A stretch of 20,767 nucleotides of DNA from the NCBI GenBank assembly GCA_021463315.1, contig JAJTXO010000012.1:1-20767 (forward strand), in the 5' to 3' direction. This DNA comes from Caldilineales bacterium (GTDB taxonomy: Bacteria > Chloroflexota > Anaerolineae > JAAEKA01). The notes beneath the pieces are model-generated. The model was not told the DNA's origin and ran no database searches. It saw nothing but the letters and a program-made list of their open reading frames with translations. Below, piece after piece: positions 1-7,251 of this stretch. How positions within the stretch are numbered: the first letter of the stretch is position 1; the number at the start of each line of letters is the position of its first letter. Position numbers and translations under genes: made by a program.

Positions 1-129
1 GGGCGACGGAGAGGGCGCGACGGCCGCGGTGGGGGCCAGGGCCACCGGCGTAGGGCTGGGCTGCCCCGCACAGCCAGCGGTCGATAGCAGAGCCAGGAAG
101 AGCCCGCATAACGTCATCCATTTCGTCAT
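1..129 (-). CDS. Putative lipoprotein, N-terminal fragment (cut by window edge)
   Basis: An open frame runs from an ATG at 129 to the window edge without a stop (43 codons). It begins MTKWMTLCGLFLALLSTAGC, which is a short positive N-region, a hydrophobic stretch and a Cys at residue 20 preceded by Thr-Ala-Gly. This looks like a type II signal peptide, although Thr at -3 is not the usual Leu. A Pro/Ala/Thr-rich stretch follows, like the linkers that tether exported Chloroflexota lipoproteins. An in-frame upstream ATG at 138 is also possible, and neither start has a clear Shine-Dalgarno. It lies 73 bp downstream of the arginase gene on the same strand, so it could be the third gene of that unit. 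The mature domain lies outside the window, so its function (for example a solute-binding protein) cannot be told. Confidence 0.55.
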   Translation of the reverse strand, partial: MTKWMTLCGLFLALLSTAGCAGQPSPTPVALAPTAAVAPSPSP

Positions 130-202
130 TGCATCCATCCATTCAGTAAGGAACTGCCAGTGAACAACAACCGCCGCCGGGGGCGGAAACGGCACCGATG
201 GC

Positions 203-1138
203 CTAGAGAATCCGCTGGCCCAGCAGCGAGGCTATCAGATCCACGGCCAGCTCGGCGGTGCGGTTGCCGTCGTCCAGAATCGGGTTGATCTCCACCACAT
301 CCATCGAGGTGGTCTTGCCCGACTCGGCCAGGATCTCCATCAACAGATGGGCCTCGCGGTAGGTCAGCCCGCCCGGCACTGGGGTGCCGACGCCCGGCGC
401 CACGTCCGGATCGACGGCGTCCATGTCCAGGCTGACGTGGATGCGCTGCAGGTGGTTCAGGTGGCTGAGCGCGCGGCGGGCCACGGTGGCCACCCCCAGC
501 TCGTCCACATCGCGCATGGTGTAGACGTGGATGCCGGCTCCGGCCAGCGCTTCCCGCTCCGGGGCATCCAAATCGCGGATGCCGATCATGGCGATCTCCT
601 GCGGACGCAGCTTGGGGCCAGGATGACCCAGGTCAATCAGATCGGGATGGCCGCGGCCGATCAGCGCGGCCACCGGCATGCCGTGGATGTTGCCCGAAGG
701 AGAGGTGTCTGGGGTGTTGAAATCGCCGTGCGCGTCGATCCAGATCAGCCCCAGCGGGCCAGCACAGGCGGATCCGCTGACGGTGCCGATGGCGATGGAG
801 TGGTCCCCGCCCATGAAGATGGGAAACTCCGCCGTGCCGCAGCAGGATTGGGACACTTCGTATATCGACTGGCACACCGCGACCACCTCGGGCAGGTGGC
901 GCAGGCCGCCGACCGGGCTTTCGACCCATCGATGTGCGCGCACGGAATGTTGATCGCGTTCGGGCGTCTGTATGTTGCCGCCATCTTCCACCTGGCAGCC
1001 CAGGCGCGTCATATGTTCAAGCAGCCCCGCGTAGCGCAGCGCGCTGGGGCCCATGTCCACGCCGCGGCGCTGCTGGCCCAGGTCCATGGGGACGCCCAGA
1101 ATGCGGAGTTTGCGTTGACTCAGTGGAATGTGCGACAT
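203..1138 (-). CDS. rocF: Arginase (ureohydrolase family)
   Basis: The predicted enzyme (311 aa) hydrolyses L-arginine to ornithine and urea at a binuclear Mn centre in the cytoplasm. All ureohydrolase metal motifs are visible: GGDHS (residues 110-114), DAHGD (135-139) and SLDMDAVDP (236-244), with the late Glu in VVEINP (around 283). The DAHGD motif is followed by FNTP and then SGNIHGMP. That matches arginases (DAHxDhNTP...SGNxHG) rather than agmatinases, and the N-terminal LGVPMDLGQQRRGVDMGP is also arginase-like. The length is normal. The start is supported by AAAGGA about 8 nt upstream. The gene lies 36 bp downstream of the DUF2723 gene and probably shares its transcript. No arginine catabolic partner such as ornithine aminotransferase is in the window. 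The family call is firm; agmatinase or formimidoylglutamase are less likely. Confidence 0.93.
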   Translation of the reverse strand: MSHIPLSQRKLRILGVPMDLGQQRRGVDMGPSALRYAGLLEHMTRLGCQVEDGGNIQTPERDQHSVRAHRWVESPVGGLRHLPEVVAVCQSIYEVSQSCCGTAEFPIFMGGDHSIAIGTVSGSACAGPLGLIWIDAHGDFNTPDTSPSGNIHGMPVAALIGRGHPDLIDLGHPGPKLRPQEIAMIGIRDLDAPEREALAGAGIHVYTMRDVDELGVATVARRALSHLNHLQRIHVSLDMDAVDPDVAPGVGTPVPGGLTYREAHLLMEILAESGKTTSMDVVEINPILDDGNRTAELAVDLIASLLGQRIL

Positions 1139-1174
1139 AGAAGCATCCTTTCTGCAAAAGAGGTGTGTCTGCGC

Positions 1175-3094
1175 TCAAGGCCCGACGCCCGGCTGATAGC
1201 GGCCCACCTCCGCGCCATCGGCCGCGCGGTAGAGGATCAGCAGCGGCGTCAGCGCGGCCAGATCGGCGCCCGCGGGCAGCGCGAAATCGTAGACATCCAA
1301 CACAGTTTCGCCGGCGCGCCAGGCGGTGGTGGGATAGGCCCAGTGGACGGGCACGGCATCGGTGGCGGCCACTACCTCGCCGTCGGGGCCGAGCAGCCGG
1401 GCCGAGACCTTGAGCTCCTCGCCCAGCGGCTGCTCCACGCGCAGGGCCGCGCTGAGCCGCAGCCAGGCCGCGCCGGTGGCCGGGATCTCGCTCAGCTCAA
1501 AGCCAACCAGGCGCAGCGCGTCGCCGAGGGGGATGTCTGGCGTCTGGGCCAACCGCGGCGCCTCGGCCGCGCCGGCCGGCCAGACCCGCACCAGCGGCCC
1601 GGCCGCGCTGAGCGAATAGCGTTCAGCCAGGCCGGGCAGCTCACGGGTGACGAAGACCGGCCGGCCGGCGGCCATCTCGGCGTCCACCGCCAGCAGCCGC
1701 TCGGCCTCCTGGTCGATGTCGATCAACTGCACGTCGGGTCGCAGCCCGCGATCCATCTGCAGGTAGCGCAGCAGGGTGATCTCCCCTTGCAGGCCGATGA
1801 TGGTAGACCGGGGCGGCAGGGCCTGATCCAGCATGGCCAGGCCGCAGTTGAGCGCGTTCCAGTTGTCGTTGCGCTTGGGGGTGAAGGCTGGCGTCTGGCC
1901 CACGATCAACACTTCGGCGCAGGTCTGGGGCCGGGTTGCTTCGCCCAGCACGCGGCCAGTGGTCAGCAGCGGCTGCAACAGGGTTGCAACGACGAGCAGG
2001 CCGGTCAGCGCGGCCTGCCAGGCCCGGCCCGCGGCCAGCTCGAGGCTATCCAGCCACGCGGCCAGGCGCTCCAGCAGCCAGCTCAGCCCGGCCGCGGCCG
2101 CCAGCAGCCAGACCATCGTCGCCGGGATGTAGAACACGTCCACGTCGGCCGTCTTGTAGGCCAGGGCGAAGAGCAGATTGGCGGCCAGAACCAGCGCCAG
2201 CAGGGTCCATGCCCGGGGCTGTTTTGGCCAGCGCAGCCAGCCCAGCAGCCCCAGCAGCAGGCTGGCCAGTCCCATCTGGCTGAACAGCAGACGCAGCGGG
2301 TAGCTGGCCGGCCGCTGGACGGCCAGCGGGTTGGCGCTGAGGAAGGAGCCGTAGTCGCTGGCGGTCACGTGCCGCCAAAAATCGTGCCAGGTGACGATCG
2401 CGACGCCGTCCAGCGAGGTGACCGACTGGCCGCGCAGGGGCAGATAGAGATAGAGCAGCAGCGGCAGCAGGAGGGCCAGCGCCAGCTTGGCCAGATCGGC
2501 CGGCCGGCGCAGCAGGCCAGGGTCGCTCCACAGCAGGTAGACCGCCACGCCCGGCGCCAGCAGCAGGGTGGTGCGGTGATGGGCCAGCGCCAGGCCGAAG
2601 ACCAGCGCCAGCCAGGGGGTGCGCGTCCCCCGATCACTCAGGGTCAGGTAGAGGATCAACGCCACGGCCAGCCCGTGCAGGGTGTAGACCTCGGCGACGG
2701 TGGCCTGCGACCACCAGATGGTGCTGAGGGCGAAGACCCCGCCCATGACGGCCGCGGGCAGCCGGGCGCTGCCCAGCCGGCGCGCGGTCAGGAACATCAC
2801 GCCGATGGTGGCCGCGCCCGCCAGCGCCGAGAACAGATTGACCCGATAGGCCAGGTCGCCCACGGGCAGCCGGCTGAAGAGCCAGCCCAGCAGGGTGTAG
2901 AGCGGATAGCCGGTGGGATGGGCGATGGCCAGGCTGGGCAGGACGACCTGAAACTCCAGACTGTCGTCGAAGACCGCGGCCACGGTGGGGGCGAGGGTGG
3001 CCAGGTAGAGCAGCAGCGCGGCCGCGGCCAGTCCCAGCGCCCACCAACGATCCTGGCGCGGCTGGCTTTGGCGGCTGTTGTGGTTGGTAGGCAT
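1175..3094 (-). CDS. DUF2723 multi-pass membrane protein (TMEM260-like, GT-C glycosyltransferase superfamily)
   Basis: This integral membrane protein (639 aa) has a first hydrophobic segment at about residues 17-40. The DUF2723 signature follows, from DDSLEFQ (43-49) to AIAHPTGYPLYTLLG (56-70). About ten further hydrophobic segments reach to around residue 385, followed by a soluble C-terminal domain of about 250 residues. DUF2723 proteins belong to the GT-C fold. The eukaryotic homologue TMEM260 is a protein O-mannosyltransferase, so transfer of a lipid-linked sugar to exported protein is plausible, with acidic residues in the first external loop as likely catalysts. That role is inferred; the substrate is unknown. 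The ATG at 3094 is taken as the start; a TTG immediately upstream is possible. No strong Shine-Dalgarno is seen. It is the first gene of a minus-strand unit with arginase, behind the promoter at 3203-3230. Confidence 0.85.
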   Translation of the reverse strand: MPTNHNSRQSQPRQDRWWALGLAAAALLLYLATLAPTVAAVFDDSLEFQVVLPSLAIAHPTGYPLYTLLGWLFSRLPVGDLAYRVNLFSALAGAATIGVMFLTARRLGSARLPAAVMGGVFALSTIWWSQATVAEVYTLHGLAVALILYLTLSDRGTRTPWLALVFGLALAHHRTTLLLAPGVAVYLLWSDPGLLRRPADLAKLALALLLPLLLYLYLPLRGQSVTSLDGVAIVTWHDFWRHVTASDYGSFLSANPLAVQRPASYPLRLLFSQMGLASLLLGLLGWLRWPKQPRAWTLLALVLAANLLFALAYKTADVDVFYIPATMVWLLAAAAGLSWLLERLAAWLDSLELAAGRAWQAALTGLLVVATLLQPLLTTGRVLGEATRPQTCAEVLIVGQTPAFTPKRNDNWNALNCGLAMLDQALPPRSTIIGLQGEITLLRYLQMDRGLRPDVQLIDIDQEAERLLAVDAEMAAGRPVFVTRELPGLAERYSLSAAGPLVRVWPAGAAEAPRLAQTPDIPLGDALRLVGFELSEIPATGAAWLRLSAALRVEQPLGEELKVSARLLGPDGEVVAATDAVPVHWAYPTTAWRAGETVLDVYDFALPAGADLAALTPLLILYRAADGAEVGRYQPGVGP

Positions 3095-3202
3095 CAAAGC
3101 TCTGCGTCTCTTGCAGCCATGATCAGTCTCCTCAAGCTACGGCGGCCGGCTTCATTGTCGGTGCGGGCCCAGAGAGGTGCCGCGCCGGCCGCGCCGGCTA
3201 TG

Positions 3203-3230
3203 ATTGTACTGATAACGTTGCAACGGTCAA
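3203..3230 (-). promoter_or_regulatory. Sigma-70 type promoter for the DUF2723-arginase unit, with operator-like palindrome
   Basis: On the minus strand, TTGACC (-35, 3225-3230) is separated by 16 nt from TACAAT (-10, 3203-3208), about 100 nt upstream of the DUF2723 start. The spacer contains CGTTGCAACG (3216-3225), a perfect 10-bp palindrome with a central GC step, extended to AACGTTGCAACG(g)T with one mismatch. LacI-family repressors bind palindromes of this kind between -35 and -10. No regulator gene is nearby, so this reading is tentative. Confidence 0.5.
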
Positions 3231-3307
3231 ACAAGCCTCCGCCCAAACCGCGCCTATCGCCGCGGCCAACGCGCGATGGCCTGCATGAGCTTTCAAGTCG
3301 ATGCTCG

Positions 3308-3419
3308 GTATCATCTCAAAAAACCGGGGTCGAGACTTCCGAAGTCTGCGCAGGTTTGTTCAAAACGAGCTCACAGTCCATAAGACTTCGGAAGTCTTCC
3401 CCAACTATTGAGATGATAC
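3308..3419. repeat. Nested palindromic intergenic element, copy 1 (GACTTCCGAAGTC family)
   Basis: The element is bounded by a perfect 12-bp inverted repeat, GTATCATCTCAA (3308-3319) and TTGAGATGATAC (3408-3419). Inside are two odd-length palindromes, AGACTTCCGAAGTCT (3333-3347) and AGACTTCGGAAGTCT (3383-3397). The block reading CTCGAC-CCCGG-TTTTTTGAGATGA on the minus strand recurs almost unchanged on the plus strand at about 17212-17235. It sits in the 439-bp gap between divergent genes and encodes nothing convincing. It resembles a MITE or REP-type element; no transposase is linked. Confidence 0.75.
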
Positions 3420-3430
3420 GATGATCGCTA

Positions 3431-3460
3431 TTGGCCCAAACCGATGAAGCGTGCGATAAT
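3431..3460 (+). promoter_or_regulatory. Putative promoter for the acetyltransferase-thioesterase pair
   Basis: TTGGCC (3431-3436), an 18-nt spacer and GATAAT (3455-3460) lie 74 nt upstream of the acetyltransferase ATG. The site begins 11 nt after the palindromic element ends. The match is moderate: four of six bases at -35 and five of six at -10. Confidence 0.4.
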
Positions 3461-3533
3461 CTCGCGAGGCCGCGCTTCTGTCGCCCACCAAGGCGCAAAG
3501 AGCGCACGGCCCGGTAGCAGGACCGCAGAACCT

Positions 3534-4064
3534 ATGGCCTTCGAACTGTTCACCGTTTCCTCCAGCGTCATGTCGTCCGCCCAGTTGGACGCCGTCATCG
3601 CGCTTTGCTCAGCGGTCTTCGAGCTGGATTACGCCCTCTACATGCGTCTCTGCCCCGATCGCACCCATGTGTTGGGCTACGTGGACGGTCAATTGGTGGC
3701 CCATGCGCTCTGGCTGGATCGACCGCTGCGCGTGGGCGCCGGGCCGTGGCGCAACGCGGCCTACGTCGAAGGAGTGGCCACGCACGCCGATCACCGCCAA
3801 CGCGGCTATGGTGCAGCCGTCATGCGGCGCTTGCAGGCTGAGATCCACGGCTACGATCTGGGTGCGCTGTCGCCGGCCGTGCCGGAGTGGTACGCCAGAC
3901 TGGGCTGGGAGCGCTGGCAAGGCCCGCTGTGGATCGAACACGACGGCGCGCTGGAGCCCACGCCCGATGAGGAGATCGTCTTAATCTATCGCACCCCGCG
4001 CACCTCCGCGCTGGAGTTGGCCGCGCCGCTGATTGCCCCCTGGCGGCCGTTCGAGCTATGGTAA
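3534..4064 (+). CDS. GNAT acetyltransferase, AAC(2')-I-like (aminoglycoside 2'-N-acetyltransferase family)
   Basis: The protein (176 aa) is a single GNAT domain using acetyl-CoA. AYVEGVATHADHRQRGYGAAV (76-96) contains beta4 and the pyrophosphate loop (Q/RxxGxG/A). The rest follows the AAC(2')-Ic pattern as I remember it. YDLGALSPA matches YQLGALSSS, WYARLGWERWQGP matches LYASRGWLPWHGP, TPDEE matches TPDDD, and the chain ends in APWRPFELW where AAC(2')-Ic ends in CDWRAGDVW. Equivalents of the proposed Tyr126 acid (Tyr120), Glu82 (Glu79) and the C-terminal Trp181 (Trp176) are present. True substrates and any resistance role are unproven. ATG 3534 follows AGGA by 12 nt and gives the family's usual size; the frame stays open upstream to an ATG at 3444. 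The thioesterase gene follows 25 bp later. Confidence 0.75.
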   Translation: MAFELFTVSSSVMSSAQLDAVIALCSAVFELDYALYMRLCPDRTHVLGYVDGQLVAHALWLDRPLRVGAGPWRNAAYVEGVATHADHRQRGYGAAVMRRLQAEIHGYDLGALSPAVPEWYARLGWERWQGPLWIEHDGALEPTPDEEIVLIYRTPRTSALELAAPLIAPWRPFELW

Positions 4065-4089
4065 GTGCGCGTCTGGTTGAGGCCTTCTG

Positions 4090-4530
4090 ATGACAGACTC
4101 TTTTCACCCCCCAGATCTGCATTTCGCTGAGCGCGTGCGGGCCAGCTTCCAGCAGCAGACGGTGATGGCGACCATCGGCGCGACGGTGCGCTCCGTGGCG
4201 CCGGGCGCGGTCGAGATCGAGCTGCCCTTCCGCGCCGACCTGTGCCAGCAGGACGGCTTTCTGCACGCCGGCATCGTCACCACCGTCGTGGACAGCGCCT
4301 GCGGCTATGCGGCCTATACCCTGATGCCCGCGCACGCGCGGGTGCTCAGCGTGGAGTTCAAGATCAACTTTCTGGCGCCAGCCGTGGGGGACAGCTTCAT
4401 CGCCCGGGGCAAGGTCGCGCGCGCCGGCCGGACGGTGACAGTTTGCACCGGGGAGGTGATAGCCCTATCGCAGGACGCCCAGCGCGTCATCGCGCTGATG
4501 CAGGCGACCATGATGACGGTTTTTGGCTAG
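4090..4530 (+). CDS. PaaI-type hotdog-fold acyl-CoA thioesterase
   Basis: This small cytoplasmic protein (146 aa) of the hotdog superfamily is expected to hydrolyse an acyl- or aryl-CoA. The signature QQDGFLHAGIVTTVVDSACGY (53-73) carries the usual Gly-x-x-His-x-Gly region ahead of the central helix, with Asp68 at the position of the catalytic acid in PaaI-like enzymes. LSVEFKINFLAPAVGD (86-101) is the standard second half. The length is typical and no partner domain is fused. The start ATG follows GAGG at a short distance. It lies 25 bp after the acetyltransferase and is probably cotranscribed. A hairpin ends the unit at 4562-4588. The acyl substrate cannot be inferred from context. Confidence 0.88.
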   Translation: MTDSFHPPDLHFAERVRASFQQQTVMATIGATVRSVAPGAVEIELPFRADLCQQDGFLHAGIVTTVVDSACGYAAYTLMPAHARVLSVEFKINFLAPAVGDSFIARGKVARAGRTVTVCTGEVIALSQDAQRVIALMQATMMTVFG

Positions 4531-4561
4531 TCGCGTCTACCCGGCAATCACGCCTGGAACA

Positions 4562-4588
4562 ACAAGGCCGCGCCTAGCGCGGCCTTGT
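4562..4588. terminator. GC-rich hairpin between convergent genes (probable bidirectional terminator)
   Basis: An 11-bp perfect stem (ACAAGGCCGCG / CGCGGCCTTGT) closes a 5-nt loop. It lies 32 bp after the thioesterase stop and 31 bp after the stop of the convergent CSLREA gene. The tails are only moderately T-rich: CGTTGAG on the plus strand and TGTTGTTCC on the minus strand. Confidence 0.65.
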
Positions 4589-4618
4589 CGTTGAGAGCGG
4601 CTGGTGGCTACAGGCCAG

Positions 4619-6487
4619 CTACCCGCGGCGTCTGCGGGCCAGCACAGCCGCGCCGGCTAACGCCGTCAGCAACGCGGGAAGGCCCCAGGCCGCAGGCCCC
4701 GCGGCCGCCGGGCTGGCCGACAGCCTGCTCAGCGTCACCGCCGTGGGCGCGCTGAAGGTCGCGCTGACCGGACCATGCCGGGTCACGACGCCGTCGACGC
4801 CCACATCATCCAGCCAGTAGTAGTAGGTCGTGCCGGGAACCAGGTCGGCCTGGTCGATCCACTGATAGCTGTAGCCTTGCGTGCCGCCCGGCCCCTGCGA
4901 TGGGATCAGATCGGCGTTGAGCTGCCTGTCCGGCCCAGCCGGCGCCAGGCCGCGCCACAGGTTGAAGCCCAGATTGCCGATCTCGCTCACCGTTTCCCAT
5001 TGAACCAGCACGCTATCGGCCTGCGCCTCGGCGCTGAAGCTGGCCAGCAGCACTGCCAGCGGCACGGTGAAGTTGACGGTCACCGTCTGGTTGTCGGCCG
5101 TGGCATTGGCGCTGCCCGCGCCTGCGACGTTGCCCGCGGTGTAGGTGGCCGTCGCCTGGCCGTTGCTGAACTGCGTCGCCGCGCCCGACAGCGTGCCCAG
5201 CACCGCATTGCTGAAGATCGTTCCAGCCGGCTGTGGGAAGGGGGGCAGGCCGGACAGATTCCCCGCAGCCGTCGAGCCGCCTGTGTTCAGGCCCAGCAGA
5301 TCCGCGGTGAGGGTGGTCGAGGTGTTGATGACCACAGTCGAGGGATTGGCGCTGTGGCGCAACTGCAGCCAGCGTGTGGCAGTGGGGGGCGCTGTGCCGG
5401 CCAGTACGCCCGCCCCCGGCCCCGTGTTGACGCCCCACCAGTTGTCGTTGGCCGTGGTCACGCCGCCGCCGCCCACCTGCCAGATGCCGCTGCCGTTGGT
5501 GCCCACATTGCCCACAAAGCGGCTGAAGCTGACGTTCAACGTGCCGTTCAGGTGAGCGATCGCGCCGCCCAGGCCGGTGGCCGCCAGCGCCAGGTTGGCT
5601 GCCCGGTTGTTGACGAAGTGGGTGCGCTGGATAGTGGCCGTGCCGCTGCTGATGTGCAAAGCGCCGCCCGCGTCGTTGGTCCACGCCGCGCGGTTCTCTG
5701 AAAAGGTAGAATTGCTGATGTCCAGTTGACCGCCGGCGCATTGGCTCAGATAGTCCACACCGCCGCCGGTGCCAGCGCTGACGCCGATGCCAGGAGCCGG
5801 CGAGATGGCCCTGTTGTTGGAGATCGTGCTGTTGATGATGGTCAGCTTGCCGCACGCGCCTGAGGCAATGCCGCCGCCAGGGCCTTGGGTAGCTTCGTTG
5901 TTGTCCACCGTCACACCGTTCAGCGTCAGCGTGCCGACCCCGTTGGTGTCGCCGTAGATGATGCCGCCGCCGCCGTAGGAGGTGCCCACCACGCCGCCGG
6001 TGATCCTCAGATTGGACAGGCTGCCCGAGAAACTGCCGGTGACCTGGGGATTGAAGTCGATGACGCGGTCGGGCGTGGTCTGCTGGATGGTGGTGCTGGC
6101 TGCGCCCGCCCCGACGATGGCCGTGCCGCTGACCCGGATGTCCAGGTCGCCGCTGGCGGCGAAGTCCTCGTTGGCGCCGGAGATGGTCAGGTTAAACGTG
6201 CCTGCGGGCAGGTTGATGGTGAAGGGCTGGGTGCCAGACAGCACGCAGCCGCCGAAGTTGGCGTTGGAGTTGGCTGCGCGGACGGCTTCCCGTAGCGAGC
6301 AGGAGCCGCCTGCGCCGTTTTCGTCGATGGTGGTGTTGACGGTGATGGTGCCAGCAGCCTGGGCCGGCGCGGCCGGCGCCAGCAAGCCCACTGTCAGCAA
6401 CAGCGCCGCCGCGAGGATCCTGGGCCAGGCGTGGCCGAGATGAGCTGAAGCCACGGATACACGGAACTGCCGGGGTCGTGTGATCAT
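4619..6487 (-). CDS. Secreted CSLREA-motif beta-helix protein with FnIII-like domain and C-terminal membrane tail
   Basis: This is a large exported protein (622 aa). It has a long signal peptide (hydrophobic about 24-40, cleavage near APAQA-AG at 44/45), the CSLREA motif (63-68) with REAVRAANSN, and a repetitive region (about 85-370) rich in GGGI, NNxA and SxFxxN turns typical of right-handed beta-helices. A Thr/Ser-rich domain and a fibronectin-like domain with the common Chloroflexota motif VQWETVSEIGNLGFNLWRG (about 497-515) follow. It ends in a hydrophobic segment and RRRRG, resembling a cell-surface sorting tail. Such proteins are thought to be surface or extracellular adhesins/structural proteins; no catalytic site is visible. 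AGGAGG lies 8 nt before the ATG. It follows the third collar gene by 54 bp and is probably its operon partner. Confidence 0.85.
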   Translation of the reverse strand: MITRPRQFRVSVASAHLGHAWPRILAAALLLTVGLLAPAAPAQAAGTITVNTTIDENGAGGSCSLREAVRAANSNANFGGCVLSGTQPFTINLPAGTFNLTISGANEDFAASGDLDIRVSGTAIVGAGAASTTIQQTTPDRVIDFNPQVTGSFSGSLSNLRITGGVVGTSYGGGGIIYGDTNGVGTLTLNGVTVDNNEATQGPGGGIASGACGKLTIINSTISNNRAISPAPGIGVSAGTGGGVDYLSQCAGGQLDISNSTFSENRAAWTNDAGGALHISSGTATIQRTHFVNNRAANLALAATGLGGAIAHLNGTLNVSFSRFVGNVGTNGSGIWQVGGGGVTTANDNWWGVNTGPGAGVLAGTAPPTATRWLQLRHSANPSTVVINTSTTLTADLLGLNTGGSTAAGNLSGLPPFPQPAGTIFSNAVLGTLSGAATQFSNGQATATYTAGNVAGAGSANATADNQTVTVNFTVPLAVLLASFSAEAQADSVLVQWETVSEIGNLGFNLWRGLAPAGPDRQLNADLIPSQGPGGTQGYSYQWIDQADLVPGTTYYYWLDDVGVDGVVTRHGPVSATFSAPTAVTLSRLSASPAAAGPAAWGLPALLTALAGAAVLARRRRG

Positions 6488-6541
6488 TGTGTTACCCTCC
6501 TGAAGATGTACAGTGCGCCAATCCAGCGCCGATCAACCCCA

Positions 6542-7066
6542 CTAGGATCGTGGCGGATAGACGCCCTGCAGCGCGATGCAGTAGTTGAGCGCCAGATAGG
6601 GCGGCAGGTTGTTGTGCGGCTGGTTGCCGCCGGCCAAGCCGATGGCCTGGCTGCTCATAGCCACGTCCACGCCGCTGGCGTAGAAGTTCTGGCCGCGGCC
6701 GCCCGCGCCAGTGGCCCACACGTTGTTGGCCGGATCGATCTGGTCGGCCAGGTTGGTGCTGGCCGCGGCCAGATGGGTATGCTGCGGCATTTCGCTGGCG
6801 ATCAGCGTCACATAGGGCTCGCCGCCGCTTTCGCCCAGCGTGCGAAAGGAGAGTCCCGGCCCTTGGCCGAAGTTCAGCGCCGCGCGGCCCTGCAGGTCGG
6901 GCAGGGCAAAAGTCGTGCGGCCGTCGCCGCCGTAGTTGACGCCCAGGATCGAGAACAAGGCCGTGTACTGGGCAATCGGCAGCAGTTGGCCGTTGCACTG
7001 CGCCCAGCCGTACGGCGCGAAGTTGAAACCGAACAGTCTGATCTCGCCGATATAGGGTTCACTCAT
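6542..7066 (-). CDS. Phage tail collar domain protein (MdpB-like), paralogue 3 of 3
   Basis: The protein (174 aa) begins MSEPYIGEIRLFGFNFAPYGWAQCNG and contains YGGDGRTTFALPDLQGR, the collar-domain signature. It ends with QPHNNLPPYLALNYCIALQGVYP, typical of the microcystin-dependent protein (MdpB) group. The family is related to the foot of phage tail fibres but is widespread outside prophages; its cellular role is not settled. It is the last of three tandem paralogues. It starts behind the innermost of three duplicated ribosome-binding sites (GAGGAG 9 nt before the ATG at 7066); see the repeat at 7055-7251. The beta-helix gene follows 54 bp downstream. No phage structural or lysis gene is present, so a domesticated surface or appendage role is more likely than a prophage. 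Confidence 0.9.
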   Translation of the reverse strand: MSEPYIGEIRLFGFNFAPYGWAQCNGQLLPIAQYTALFSILGVNYGGDGRTTFALPDLQGRAALNFGQGPGLSFRTLGESGGEPYVTLIASEMPQHTHLAAASTNLADQIDPANNVWATGAGGRGQNFYASGVDVAMSSQAIGLAGGNQPHNNLPPYLALNYCIALQGVYPPRS

Positions 7067-7251
7067 GGGTCTGTCTCCTCGGGATGATGAAGCTGGGGAC
7101 TGGGGACTGGGGACTAGGGACTAGGGACTGGGTTCACTCATGGGTCTGTCTCCTCAGGATGATGAAGCTGGGGACTGGGGACTGGGGACTAGGGACTAGG
7201 GACTGGGGACTGGGTTCACTCATGGGTCTGTCTCCTCGGGATGATGAAGCT
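7055..7251 (-). repeat. Triplicated translation-start segment separated by GGGGACT-type heptamer runs
   Basis: A 40-bp block holding the Shine-Dalgarno GAGGAG, the ATG and the codons for MSEP occurs three times: 7055-7094, 7130-7169 and 7212-7251. The copies are almost identical, with one G/A change in the second. Between them are tandem heptamers GGGGACT and AGGGACT (7095-7129 and 7170-7211), five in the first gap and six in the second. Only the first block is joined to the collar gene. The third abuts the stop codon of the upstream collar gene. Read as AGTCCCC, the heptamer resembles heptanucleotide STRR repeats described in filamentous cyanobacteria (from memory). Confidence 0.92.
7134..7223 (-). 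other. Upstream mini-ORF (29 aa) from the third start copy
   Basis: It begins at the outermost duplicated ATG (7223), which has the same GAGGAG site as the real gene. It reads MSEPSPQSLVPSPQSPVPS and ends in a TGA that overlaps the next duplicated ATG (ATGAGTGA read in two frames). A second mini-ORF, MSEPSP-stop, runs from 7141 to 7121. Both would be initiated efficiently if transcribed. They are probably by-products of the duplication but could reduce or couple translation of the collar gene. Confidence 0.5.

Noticed and set aside
347..3424. Plus-strand open frame of 1025 codons
   Set aside because: It is the shadow of arginase and DUF2723 on the other strand: Gln/Arg/Gly-rich composition, no domain. 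It runs through the intergenic element.
3316..3507. Small minus-strand frame upstream of DUF2723
   Set aside because: It overlaps the palindromic element and the acetyltransferase promoter, and its sequence is mostly the repeat.
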